64,000 bases of DNA from Crocinitomicaceae bacterium (lineage in GTDB: Bacteria; Bacteroidota; Bacteroidia; Flavobacteriales_D; Crocinitomicaceae), in assembly GCA_023957475.1 (NCBI GenBank), contig JAMLHA010000003.1, positions 1 to 64,000 on the forward strand. Direction: 5' to 3'. The notes below the pieces were generated by a model. The model was not told where the DNA came from and did no database searches. It was given only the letters and a program-made list of their open reading frames with translations. A program made the position numbers and the translations under genes. Numbering within the stretch: the first letter of the stretch is position 1; each line of letters opens with the position of its first letter. Of the stretch, positions 44,719 to 53,835 are shown piece by piece.

Positions 44719-44728
44719 AGACATAAGA

Positions 44729-46387
44729 TTATTCAAAACGAATCGTCCTTTCCCATTGCGTACTATTGTTACAAGCATCACGAACAACTAGCTTAACAAG
44801 ACTTTCGCACTCCTTTAATTCTTCGGGAACTTCAAAAAACGCCAAATTACCTTTGTATTCATACTCCAATAGATACCATCTTCCGTCAATATACAAATCA
44901 TAACTAGCCAAACCAGACTGACTATCAGATATATAAAACTTTAAAACAGAAGATTTTACAACACTACTTGCATTAATAGGTTTAACAACAGGTGGTGTTT
45001 CGTCTATCATTATTGAAATAGTTCCAGATACATTTGATTTCGCTTCCAACCAACCATTGTTATAACTAGTAGGCAAAGATCGACCTCCAACTGACAAATA
45101 ATACTTTTCAATCGGTTTAGTTGGAGCTGTTAACTTCATTCTAACATTCACTTTCTTTTGTAATAAAACAGAAGTATCACAAAGATGTGATGAATTTTTA
45201 TTACTCAATAAATAAGGTTCATAAATAGAGAATGAATCGGCTTTTATAGACCAATCACCCTTAGTTATTTCCAATGGACTGTCTGGATACCAATAGTTTT
45301 CGATAGACGGATTGTAATTCTCTGCTATTTCACCTTCCAAAGCTTCAAGGACAAATTCAGCAACGGTTTGATTCATCATTGCATCGTAGGCAATATATCG
45401 AACATTTTTTGTCTGTCCGGGTAAAATAGAAATCACTCCCAATTTATCAGAAATATAAATTTCCAAAGGATTGCTCACATTTCTAAATGATTTATGATAA
45501 TTTGCTCCTGCAACAGTTAAATCTCGATGAGAATTGATGTAACGTGAGTTTTCAAAAGAAATCCGATCAATTCGTTGACCAAAAATAGTATCCCCATCAA
45601 CAATTAAATAAGTACCATACAACCCACAAACGTTTTCTGCCCCATCTAATTTATCAAAACCATCAAAAGACAAACCAATTCCACCAAATGTTGAACAAAA
45701 ACTTGCAGGTATTTTTACGGTATCCAAATAAACACCCAATCGATCTGCTTTTTTCACCAATGATTTATCCATCGTTTTATTGGGAACCATATACCCTTGT
45801 TCATTCAAACTATAAACCCGCAATTTATTCACTATCGGTTTTCTAGAATCTGCAATATCATAAGCATAAATCAGCGGATTTAATGCGGTATTTGATTGCG
45901 CATCTCTAATTTCAAAGTGCAAATGAGGAGCCATCGATCCACCCGTATTTCCTGTTAAAGCAAAAACATCGCCTTTTTTAATTGGGAAATCAGTTGGTTC
46001 AAGGCGTAAATCCACTTCAAAACGTTGTTGTTTATACTGCTCTACTTTGAGTAACGAATCCAATTTGCCAACTATTTTACTGCAATGGGCATAAGCACTC
46101 GTATAACCATTGGGATGCGTAATACACACCAGTTTACCATAACCATGTGTGGCAATTTTAACACGAGAAACATATCCATCTTCAATTGCATGAATTTCAA
46201 ACCCTTCTTTTCCTTGTGTTTTAATATCAATCCCCATGTGAAAGTGATTGGGTCTTAGTTCACCAAAATTTCCAGCCAAAATCATTGGAATATCAATGGG
46301 ATTTCGGTAATTAAACAACTGTTTTCCGTTTTGAGCAAAAGAAAAAGTGGTAGCTAAAAGAAAAACAAAAAAAATTAATCTTATCAC
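44729..46387 (-). CDS. M23 family metallopeptidase (LytM-like)
   Basis: 552 residues. Signal peptide (1-18, ending FAQ). The peptidase domain is N-terminal: NHFHMGIDIKTQGKEG gives the first zinc His and Asp, and APHLHFEIRD the HxH pair; YGKLVCITHPNGYTSAYAHC lies between. The remaining ~370 residues are beta-rich (Ig-like) and end WERTIRFE. M23 enzymes cut peptide cross-links in peptidoglycan. All zinc ligands are present, so it should be active. It follows ddl by 9 bp on the same strand, a cell-wall pair. Confidence 0.93.
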   Translation of the reverse strand: MIRLIFFVFLLATTFSFAQNGKQLFNYRNPIDIPMILAGNFGELRPNHFHMGIDIKTQGKEGFEIHAIEDGYVSRVKIATHGYGKLVCITHPNGYTSAYAHCSKIVGKLDSLLKVEQYKQQRFEVDLRLEPTDFPIKKGDVFALTGNTGGSMAPHLHFEIRDAQSNTALNPLIYAYDIADSRKPIVNKLRVYSLNEQGYMVPNKTMDKSLVKKADRLGVYLDTVKIPASFCSTFGGIGLSFDGFDKLDGAENVCGLYGTYLIVDGDTIFGQRIDRISFENSRYINSHRDLTVAGANYHKSFRNVSNPLEIYISDKLGVISILPGQTKNVRYIAYDAMMNQTVAEFVLEALEGEIAENYNPSIENYWYPDSPLEITKGDWSIKADSFSIYEPYLLSNKNSSHLCDTSVLLQKKVNVRMKLTAPTKPIEKYYLSVGGRSLPTSYNNGWLEAKSNVSGTISIMIDETPPVVKPINASSVVKSSVLKFYISDSQSGLASYDLYIDGRWYLLEYEYKGNLAFFEVPEELKECESLVKLVVRDACNNSTQWERTIRFE

Positions 46388-46396
46388 AACAAAGAA

Positions 46397-47374
46397 TTAA
46401 TTCAATTCGTACTCTAAAATACCAGCCCAAAAATCTTTTAAAGCTATTTCTTTATTTTTTAACATTCTCGGCACAATACTTTCTTCAGTAAAACCTGGAG
46501 TTGTATTCACTTCGATAACATAAGGTTCATTGTTTACTAGCATAAAATCAATTCGAATAATGGAACGAAGGCGCAGAATACCATATACACGTTTTGCCAC
46601 TTCTTGTACTTTTTTAGTAGCTTCTTCCGAAATTCGCGCAGGTACAATTTCTTGTGATTTACCTAAATATTTTGCCTCGTAGTCAAAAAACTCATTTTCA
46701 CTCACAATTTCAGCCAAAGGTAGTGCTTGAACACCATCTTTTGTGCGATACACCCCACAAGTAACTTCTGTTCCATCCAAAAAAGACTCAATCACCACAC
46801 TATCCCCTTCTTCAAAAGCAAAATCAATCGCTTTTTGAAGATCTTCTTTTTGATTGACACGTGAAATACCATAACTAGATCCAGAGTCACAAGGTTTTAC
46901 AAACAAAGGCAATCCCAGCTTGGCTACAATTTCATCAATAGGAGCAACATCCCCTTTTAACAACAATTGCGATTGCGCAATATTGATATCAAACCCTTTC
47001 AAAAACTGATTGCAATACCACTTATCAAAAGACAATTCAGAAGCCAACGCACCCGAATTAATATAGGGAATTTGGTGCATATCAAAAAGCGCTTGTAAAC
47101 GTCCATTTTCACCTGGGTCACCATGTGTGTAGATTAAGTAAGCATCCAATTCAATCCATTTATCTAAAAATTGAAACCCTTTATCTTTTAGTTCAATGCT
47201 ACACTCCTTTCCTTCATAAAATGCTATACAAGAGGTTTTACTCAAAACAATCTTCACAGGCTCAAAACCATCAGGAAAATTATTAATAATAGTACTTCCA
47301 CTTTTTAACGAAATTTCAAATTCAGACGAAAAACCGCCACATATTACCCCTATTTTTCTCACATTCATATCCAT
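46397..47374 (-). CDS. ddl: D-alanine--D-alanine ligase
   Basis: 325 residues (323 if the start is the second ATG at 47368, MNVRKIGVICGG, which fits relatives better). ATP-grasp enzyme joining two D-Ala for peptidoglycan. Signatures: CGGFSSEFEISLKSG at the N-terminus, HGDPGENGRLQALFD, LFVKPCDSGSSYGIS, and VIEVNTTPGFTEESIVP. Upstream of and co-transcribed with the M23 peptidase. A -7 box precedes it. Confidence 0.96.
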   Translation of the reverse strand: MDMNVRKIGVICGGFSSEFEISLKSGSTIINNFPDGFEPVKIVLSKTSCIAFYEGKECSIELKDKGFQFLDKWIELDAYLIYTHGDPGENGRLQALFDMHQIPYINSGALASELSFDKWYCNQFLKGFDINIAQSQLLLKGDVAPIDEIVAKLGLPLFVKPCDSGSSYGISRVNQKEDLQKAIDFAFEEGDSVVIESFLDGTEVTCGVYRTKDGVQALPLAEIVSENEFFDYEAKYLGKSQEIVPARISEEATKKVQEVAKRVYGILRLRSIIRIDFMLVNNEPYVIEVNTTPGFTEESIVPRMLKNKEIALKDFWAGILEYELN

Positions 47375-47384
47375 TGATTTCTAC

Positions 47385-47392
47385 CAAAATTA
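47385..47392 (-). promoter_or_regulatory. -7 promoter box for ddl-M23 operon
   Basis: TAATTTTG on the minus strand, 10-16 nt from the two candidate starts. Confidence 0.5.
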
Positions 47393-47574
47393 GAAAATGA
47401 ATAGTCAAAAGATTAACTACTATTAAAAACTTATTATCTATCTCATGTTGACAAACCCAATTTCTTTGTAAAAAATGTTAAAAAAATATTTTTGTGTTAA
47501 ATTCTTTGAAAATCGTTTGTTGTTTACATTTTTTAATTTAACTTTACACTTTATTAAACTTTAAAACTTTTTAT

Positions 47575-48513
47575 ATGAAAAAAATTTACTTATTGGTTGC
47601 TTCTGTATTTCTAGGAGCATCGTTATTTGGTCAAACATTTATCACTAGTCATTTTGAATCTGCATTAGCTAATCCATCAAGTCCTCAAATTGGCTTATAT
47701 ACTTGGGATGATGGATCTGGAGGTTCTGATGGATATATTACTGGAAATAATAATTACGGTGATCTAGGAGCTGTTCAATTGTTTGACGCTACTCATGGTG
47801 TAACAAACACAGGTGTAATTAACAGTGTTGGTGTATTTGTTGGTTATAAAGACATTGTTTCTGGAACTCCAGCTATAACAATTGGTGTTTGGGAAAACAA
47901 CAGTGGTGCTATTGGTAACTTACTTGGTTCTGGAACTATTAATTTAGCTGATATTGATACTACTCAAGCAGGAGTAACTCCAATCATTGTTGGTACTTCT
48001 TTGAAAGGAGCATACAATGCTATTGTTAGTTTCGCAACACCTATTGCAATTCCAGCTAGTAATTCATTCTTTGCAGGAGTCTTATACCCTACTGCAGATG
48101 GTGAAGTAGCTATTGTTTCTTCACAAGTTGGTCAATTTCCTGATGCAACAACTCATTCTGGTGCTATCTTAAGTGACGGAACATTTGATAACTATGGTCA
48201 ATATAATGTTACTATTTCATTAGCTGTATTCCCAGGAGTTACATTTGATGGAGCATCAGTTACAGAAGTATTGAAAGCACAAACTAGAGTTTACCCTAAT
48301 CCAGCAAACGATGTAGTAAACTTTGAATTTGGAACAACTGAAGTTGCTAACGTTACAGTTTTAAACTTAAACGGTCAAGTTGTATTAAGCAGCGCTGTTA
48401 ACAATGGAGCTTTAGCATTAAACGTTTCTGAATTAGAAAGTGGTTTATACATTTACCAAGCTAACGATGCTAACGGTAACGTATTAAACACATCTAAATT
48501 TTCTAAGAAATAA
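47575..48513 (+). CDS. T9SS-exported protein of unknown function
   Basis: 312 residues. Signal peptide MKKIYLLVASVFLGASLFGQ; a body of about 215 residues predicted as beta-sandwich (LYTWDDGSGGSDGYITGNNN, VGVFVGYKDIVSGTPAITIG); and a type-A T9SS sorting domain TRVYPNPANDVVNFEF to LNTSKFSKK. No catalytic motif. The regular use of a small codon set suggests strong expression. A T-rich 200-bp leader separates it from divergent ddl. Confidence 0.85.
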   Translation: MKKIYLLVASVFLGASLFGQTFITSHFESALANPSSPQIGLYTWDDGSGGSDGYITGNNNYGDLGAVQLFDATHGVTNTGVINSVGVFVGYKDIVSGTPAITIGVWENNSGAIGNLLGSGTINLADIDTTQAGVTPIIVGTSLKGAYNAIVSFATPIAIPASNSFFAGVLYPTADGEVAIVSSQVGQFPDATTHSGAILSDGTFDNYGQYNVTISLAVFPGVTFDGASVTEVLKAQTRVYPNPANDVVNFEFGTTEVANVTVLNLNGQVVLSSAVNNGALALNVSELESGLYIYQANDANGNVLNTSKFSKK

Positions 48514-48538
48514 GATTAGAAATAAAGAATAATTGTAG

Positions 48539-48563
48539 AAGGGGAGCTTTAGTTCCCCTTTTT
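48539..48563 (+). terminator. Terminator of T9SS protein gene
   Basis: AAGGGGA-GCTTTAGT-TCCCCTT followed by Ts. Confidence 0.88.
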
Positions 48564-48600
48564 CATTTTATAGAAAAATGAATTATTTATTTATTTTTAG

Positions 48601-48608
48601 TATATTTG
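48601..48608 (+). promoter_or_regulatory. -7 promoter box for CNNM gene
   Basis: TATATTTG, 25 nt before the ATG. Confidence 0.6.
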
Positions 48609-48633
48609 CTTCATAAAACGATAGTTTATTTCA

Positions 48634-49917
48634 ATGGAAATAGTCATAATTATCGCTCTTATATTGTTAAATGGTCTTTTCTCTATGTCAGAAATGGCTA
48701 TGGTTTCTTCAAGAAAATTCAAATTGGAGAGTGCTAAAAGACAAGGTAAGAGCGGCGCAAAAAAAGCAATGGACTTAGCTGAAAATCCAACAAAGTTTCT
48801 TTCAACTATACAGATAGGAATTACTTTAATTGGTATTTTACTCGGTGTATATAGTGGTGACAATATCACAAAATATGTTGCCAATTTCTTTTCGCAATTC
48901 TCTTTACTAAAGCCAATTGCTTCGCAACTCGGAACAGGTTTGGTTGTTATTACAATAACTTATTTTTCTATCGTTTTGGGAGAATTACTACCTAAGCGAA
49001 TAGGAATGCTTTATCCCGAACCTGTTGCCATTGCCATGTCAAAGTTTATGAGTTTTCTATCACTACTCGTATCTCCTTTTGTTTGGTTGCTTACAGCATC
49101 AAATAACTTCTTAGCTCGCTTGTTAAGACTTAAAAGCAGTGCCGAAAACATGGTGACTGAAGAAGAAATTAAATCCATTATCCGTGAAAGTGCTGAAGGA
49201 GGTGAAATACAGGATATTGAGCAAGACATTGTGGAACGTGTTTTTGAATTGGGAGATAGAAAAGTAAATTCACTCCTAACTTATAGAAGCGATATTACCT
49301 ACTTTGATATGGAAGATGATTGGGAAACAGTAAAAGAAAAAATTAATTCCAATAAACACTCTGCCTATCCTATCGTTGAAAATAACAGCATCGACAATAT
49401 CATTGGAATTGTTACACTCAAAGATTTATTTGATCCTATTCTTTCTGGTAAATTAAATCTTAAATCAATCATGAAAGAGCCACTCTATCTAAATGAAAAA
49501 ACTTCGGCTTATCAAGTGCTTGAGCAATTTAAATTAGAAAAAATCCATTACGGAATCGTTGTAGATGAATACGGTGCCACTCAAGGGGTTGTTTCAATGG
49601 ACGATGTACTTGATGCCCTCATAGGTGAAGCAACAGAAATAGACCAGGATGAATACCAATTACTACAACGAGATGATAATAGTTGGTTGGTTGATGGTCA
49701 ATACTCAATCTTCGATTTTAGTAAATATTTTGATGTTGAAGTCAGCGAAGAAATTCAAGCAGAATACACAACAGTTGCCGGATTGATGATTCACTGCAAA
49801 GGTGATTTATTAAATGAAGGTGATGTGATTGATTTTGAAAATTTAAGACTAGAAGTAGTTGATAAAGATGGTCAACGTATAGACAAGATACTCGTTTCTA
49901 GAAACGAAGAAGCATAA
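48634..49917 (+). CDS. CNNM/CorC-family (hemolysin-like) membrane protein
   Basis: 427 residues. DUF21/CNNM transmembrane domain (about 1-190, with LNGLFSMSEMAMVSSRKFKL and LGELLPKRIGMLYPEP), an acidic linker EEEIKSIIRESAEGGEIQDI, a CBS pair (about 210-335), and a C-terminal CorC_HlyC domain. Members are linked to magnesium/cobalt efflux; the older hemolysin name is not supported. The CBS pair would bind ATP-Mg. Single gene with terminator. Confidence 0.93.
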   Translation: MEIVIIIALILLNGLFSMSEMAMVSSRKFKLESAKRQGKSGAKKAMDLAENPTKFLSTIQIGITLIGILLGVYSGDNITKYVANFFSQFSLLKPIASQLGTGLVVITITYFSIVLGELLPKRIGMLYPEPVAIAMSKFMSFLSLLVSPFVWLLTASNNFLARLLRLKSSAENMVTEEEIKSIIRESAEGGEIQDIEQDIVERVFELGDRKVNSLLTYRSDITYFDMEDDWETVKEKINSNKHSAYPIVENNSIDNIIGIVTLKDLFDPILSGKLNLKSIMKEPLYLNEKTSAYQVLEQFKLEKIHYGIVVDEYGATQGVVSMDDVLDALIGEATEIDQDEYQLLQRDDNSWLVDGQYSIFDFSKYFDVEVSEEIQAEYTTVAGLMIHCKGDLLNEGDVIDFENLRLEVVDKDGQRIDKILVSRNEEA

Positions 49918-49952
49918 AAAAGCCTCGAACAAATAACTTATTCGAGGCTTTT
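49916..49952. terminator. Terminator between CNNM gene and ilvE
   Basis: AAAAGCCTCGAA and TTCGAGGCTTTT pair around an 11-base loop; symmetric A/T-runs serve both convergent genes. Confidence 0.9.
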
Positions 49953-49966
49953 AAATAGCTTTATCT

Positions 49967-51037
49967 TTAAATGATTTTACACCAATTATCGGTATCTTCT
50001 AATTTTCCTTTCTTAAGATCATCTAAATAGTTTTTAACCTTTTGTGAGAAAAAATCACTTGTTATTGCTGGCAAATTAAAATCCTTACCTCTAAAATTAA
50101 TTTTTGCTATACTAGCAATCGTAGCTGCGGTTCCTGCACCAAAAGCCTCTTGCAACCGACCCTCTTCAGCTGCTTTTATGATTTCTTCTACTGTAATTTT
50201 GCGTTCTTCTACAGGAAACCCCCATTTCTCTGCTACGTCAACAATAGTTCTTTTTGTTGTACCTCTCAAAATCGTGTCTTCATCTTCTGAAGGTGTCAAC
50301 AATTTTCCATCTACAACAAAACAAATATTCATTGTTCCAGATTCTTCAAAATACTTGTGTTCTTTGGCATCTGTCCACAACAATTGGTTGTAACCTTCTT
50401 TTTGCGACAACAAAGCAGGATACAATGCCGAAGCATAATTACCTGCTGCTTTAGCCCGCCCAACACCTCCAATCGCTGCTCGTGTGTAATATTCTTCTAC
50501 TTTTACACTAACTGCTTGCGAATAATAAGCACCAACAGGGCATAAGAAAACAATAAATTTATAAGATTCTGATGGTTTTACACCTATTGCTTCATCTGTT
50601 GCAAAAATAACTGGTCGTATATACAATGAATAACCTTCTTTTCTTGGCACCCACTCTCTATCTATATCAACCAAACGATTGATTAATTCAACAAATAATG
50701 CTTCATCAATTGGTGGAATACACAAACGCTCACATGATTCTGCAAATCGTTTTGCATTCATTTCAGGTCGAAACAATACCACATCGTCGTTGTCTCTTCT
50801 GAAAGCTTTCATACCTTCAAAAATTGCTTGCCCATAATGAATTGCAGACATTGCAGGGTGCATCGGTATTGGACCAAAAGGCATTATCTCAGGCGTTTGC
50901 CATTTTCCATCATGATAATCCATGACCAACATGTGATCTGTAAAAACTTTTCCAAACGGAATGTTGTCCCAATCTATCTGATTTATTTTTGGTTGTGTGT
51001 TTGTAGTAATTTTAATCGTTGCTTGTTCTTTTATCAT
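49967..51037 (-). CDS. ilvE: Branched-chain amino-acid aminotransferase
   Basis: 356 residues. Class IV PLP aminotransferase, long (eukaryote-like) BCAT form: IHYGQAIFEGMKAFR, RPVIFATDEAIGVKPSESY, PLP lysine in GRAKAAGNYA, YFEESGTMNICFV and TPSEDEDTILRGTTKRTI. Last step of Leu/Ile/Val synthesis and first of their breakdown. The second foldback element lies about 35 bp upstream of its start. Confidence 0.95.
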   Translation of the reverse strand: MIKEQATIKITTNTQPKINQIDWDNIPFGKVFTDHMLVMDYHDGKWQTPEIMPFGPIPMHPAMSAIHYGQAIFEGMKAFRRDNDDVVLFRPEMNAKRFAESCERLCIPPIDEALFVELINRLVDIDREWVPRKEGYSLYIRPVIFATDEAIGVKPSESYKFIVFLCPVGAYYSQAVSVKVEEYYTRAAIGGVGRAKAAGNYASALYPALLSQKEGYNQLLWTDAKEHKYFEESGTMNICFVVDGKLLTPSEDEDTILRGTTKRTIVDVAEKWGFPVEERKITVEEIIKAAEEGRLQEAFGAGTAATIASIAKINFRGKDFNLPAITSDFFSQKVKNYLDDLKKGKLEDTDNWCKII

Positions 51038-51070
51038 TTCAAGTTATTATTCTTACAAAAATAATAAAAA

Positions 51071-51344
51071 AACCTGAGTTTGATAGATAATCCCATTCAG
51101 GTTTTGATTTTTAGTTTTGATTTTTAGGCGATTTTCTTCGTTAATCCACGTCATAATATATAAGCATTACGAGGTAAATCGCCTAAAAACACAAAGCTAA
51201 TCGAAGAAAAAAATAGTTATCACTTTAAAACAAACAGTTTTGTCGTTAAAAACCCTAGAAACGACCCGCCATTCCTTCGTGTTTTTGCCTAAAACCTGTA
51301 TGTTTTCAAGCGTCCTAAATAGAATTATCTATCAAACTCAGGTT
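51071..51344. mobile_element. MITE-like foldback element, copy 2 (274 bp)
   Basis: Bases 51071-51091 are the exact reverse complement of 51324-51344 (21-bp terminal inverted repeats, AACCTGAGTTTGATAGATAA plus one). Inside, 51122-51134 pairs perfectly with 51176-51188, making a second arm. Non-coding. Flanked by A-runs on both sides, which may be a target duplication. It fills most of the ilvE-recQ divergent region. Confidence 0.88.
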
Positions 51345-51396
51345 AAAAAAACAACTAATTATATAAGATTTAAACTTGTTTGTCCGCATAAAATTC

Positions 51397-51404
51397 TATT
51401 TTTG
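51397..51404 (+). promoter_or_regulatory. -7 promoter box for recQ
   Basis: TATTTTTG with TTG (51376-51378) 18 nt upstream and only 8 nt to the ATG at 51413. Confidence 0.6.
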
Positions 51405-51412
51405 ATAACGCA

Positions 51413-53296
51413 ATGTCAAAAAGTCTTGAAATATTAGAAAAATATTGGGGTTATTCTTCTTTTCGACCTGGACAAGAATCCATCATCGACGATGTGATTA
51501 ATGGTCACGACGTACTTGCTTTAATGCCTACCGGAGGTGGAAAATCAATCTGTTTTCAAGTTCCAGGTATGATCCGTGACGGAATTACAATTGTTGTATC
51601 TCCACTCGTTGCGTTGATGCAAGATCAAGTAGGTACTCTTGAGAAGAAAGGCATCATGGCAAAAGCCTTAACTAGTGGAATGAGTTACCGTGAATTGGAT
51701 ATTATTTTGGATAATGCCCGATTCAATAGCTACAAATTTTTATACACTTCACCCGAACGTATTCAAAGCACACTTTTTATTGAACGTTTTAAATTGATGA
51801 ATGTTGGACTAATAGTTGTGGACGAAGCGCATTGCATTTCTGAATGGGGACATGATTTTAGGCCCAGTTTTATGGAAATAAAAAAACTGAGAGAATACCA
51901 CCCACATGTACCAATAATCGCATTAACAGCAACCGCTACGCAAAAAACAAAAGATGAGATCATTCAACGATTGGAATTAAAAAATGTAAAAATTCATCAA
52001 TCCAGTTTTGAACGAAAGAATTTGGCTTATAAAAGTTATTTAACGAATAACAAATTACAAGAAATCATTGATACCTGCAATCATTTCACTAACCAAACAG
52101 GAATAGTCTATTGTCAGACTAGAAAATCGGTAAAATTTGTTGCACAAAAATTATTTAGCAACAACATTTCTGTTGGGATTTACCATGGAGGAATGAATCG
52201 TGAGGAGCGTAAACAAATGCTCAACGCATGGTTAAACAATCAACTAAAAGTAATGGTGGCTACCAACGCTTTTGGGATGGGAATTGACAAGCCAGACGTG
52301 CGATTTGTGCTTCATTATGAATTCCCCAACTCATTGGAAGCTTATTTTCAAGAGGCTGGACGAGGTGGGCGTGATGGAAATGAATCTGTTGCTATCAATT
52401 ATTGGCAAAAAGAAGACCTCAACCGACTTGAAGAACTAGTAGAACAAAAATACCCACCCATTGATGAAATAAAGAGAGTGTATCGAGCTATTTGCAACTA
52501 TTTAAAAGTAGCTATCGGCTCTGGAAAAGGTGAATCGTATGATTTTGCCATTTCAACATTCTCAAAAAACTTTGACATTCCTACAACATTGTGTTACAAT
52601 GCTTTAAAAATATTGGAATTAGTTGGTGAACTTTCTTTTTCAGAAGGATTCTTTGAACCAACTAAAATTAAATTTTCTGTAGGTAATGAAGCATTGTACA
52701 ATTTTCAAATTCAGAATGAAAAGCTGCGAGCTTTAATAACAATTCTATCTCGCTCATACCCTGGTATTTTCAATAATTTTGTAGAAATTGACGAAAAAGA
52801 AATTAGCAAACGTCTAAACACAACGATCAAAGATTTAGAAAACCAACTAATATACGTTGAAAAATGCGGTGTTCTTGACATCAATTGGAAATCCGATACC
52901 CCAACGATTACCTTTATACGAGAGCGAATGCCTTATGATTACCTTGAAATTGATCCTGAAGTTTATCTTTTTAGAAAACAAATTGCAGAAGAAAAACTTG
53001 CTTTTGTCAAAAAATACATGGAAGAAGAAAAATGTCGTTCACTTCAACTCATCAATTATTTCGGTATAGAATCTACCCGTTGTGGCAAATGTGATGTTTG
53101 CATTCGTCAAGATAACACGAAGCAACTTATTGATTATGAATCAGAAGTAATTAATTCATTAAAATTAACCCCTAAACGAGATTTTGAAATCAAACAGTTA
53201 TTTAGCGACAACACTCTTTTCAAAGAAGTGATTCGCAAATTAATCTTAGATGAAAAAATTGGATTTGACGGTGAAAATTATTTTATAATAGAATAA
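51413..53296 (+). CDS. recQ: RecQ family ATP-dependent DNA helicase
   Basis: 627 residues. Helicase core with motif 0 FRPGQESII, Walker A MPTGGGKS (39-45), DEAH box VVDEAHCISEWGHDFRPSF, motif VI QEAGRGGRDG; then the RecQ zinc site RCGKCDVC and a winged helix. There is no evident HRDC domain; the C-terminus ends in a short helix (about 590-627). 3'-5' helicase acting at stalled forks and in recombination. The close promoter implies a very short leader. Convergent with rsmD 2 bp away. Confidence 0.94.
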   Translation: MSKSLEILEKYWGYSSFRPGQESIIDDVINGHDVLALMPTGGGKSICFQVPGMIRDGITIVVSPLVALMQDQVGTLEKKGIMAKALTSGMSYRELDIILDNARFNSYKFLYTSPERIQSTLFIERFKLMNVGLIVVDEAHCISEWGHDFRPSFMEIKKLREYHPHVPIIALTATATQKTKDEIIQRLELKNVKIHQSSFERKNLAYKSYLTNNKLQEIIDTCNHFTNQTGIVYCQTRKSVKFVAQKLFSNNISVGIYHGGMNREERKQMLNAWLNNQLKVMVATNAFGMGIDKPDVRFVLHYEFPNSLEAYFQEAGRGGRDGNESVAINYWQKEDLNRLEELVEQKYPPIDEIKRVYRAICNYLKVAIGSGKGESYDFAISTFSKNFDIPTTLCYNALKILELVGELSFSEGFFEPTKIKFSVGNEALYNFQIQNEKLRALITILSRSYPGIFNNFVEIDEKEISKRLNTTIKDLENQLIYVEKCGVLDINWKSDTPTITFIRERMPYDYLEIDPEVYLFRKQIAEEKLAFVKKYMEEEKCRSLQLINYFGIESTRCGKCDVCIRQDNTKQLIDYESEVINSLKLTPKRDFEIKQLFSDNTLFKEVIRKLILDEKIGFDGENYFIIE

Positions 53297-53298
53297 AA

Positions 53299-53835
53299 TT
53301 ACTCAGAGAAAAAGCTAAAAACAACATTGCCATATCCTCTTGCAAATTCAAACCCTTTTAAATGAGATAAATCTGTTCGTTTTCCATGTTCCACAATGAG
53401 TAAACCATCTTCTTTTAGCAGTTTTTTCTCATTAACTAGTTGAACAATTTGCTCATGAAATTTCACTTCATAAGGAGGATCAGCAAATATAACATCAAAT
53501 TTTTGGTCACATTTCTCCAAAAACTTAATTCCATCAGAATGAATAACTTGAATCGCATCAAGCATTCCAAAATCTTTTGCTAACGAGCGAATATGTTTTG
53601 TCACATTGTAATTGGCATCAACAGCTACCACATTTCCAGCTTCACGAGAAAGCCATTCAAAGGAAATATTTCCTGTTCCAGCACACACATCTAATAAATC
53701 TAAGTTTATAAAATCAAACCTATTTTCAAGAATGTTAAACAACCCTTCTTTTGCAAAATCAGTTGTTGGTCGTGAGGGAAAGCTCTTCGGAACCGTTATT
53801 TTTTTTGTTTTTAAAATACCTCTAATTATACGCAC
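53299..53835 (-). CDS. rsmD: 16S rRNA (guanine966-N2)-methyltransferase
   Basis: 178 residues. N-terminal MRIIRGILKTKKI and SRPTTDFAKEGLFNIL are the RsmD signature, followed by SAM motif LDVCAGTGNISFEWLSR and catalytic DPPY (119-122) in VIFADPPYEV. Methylates G966 of 16S rRNA in the 30S head. Its start overlaps the 3' end of the DUF3822 gene by 10 nt, a conserved Bacteroidota arrangement. Confidence 0.94.
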   Translation of the reverse strand: MRIIRGILKTKKITVPKSFPSRPTTDFAKEGLFNILENRFDFINLDLLDVCAGTGNISFEWLSREAGNVVAVDANYNVTKHIRSLAKDFGMLDAIQVIHSDGIKFLEKCDQKFDVIFADPPYEVKFHEQIVQLVNEKKLLKEDGLLIVEHGKRTDLSHLKGFEFARGYGNVVFSFFSE

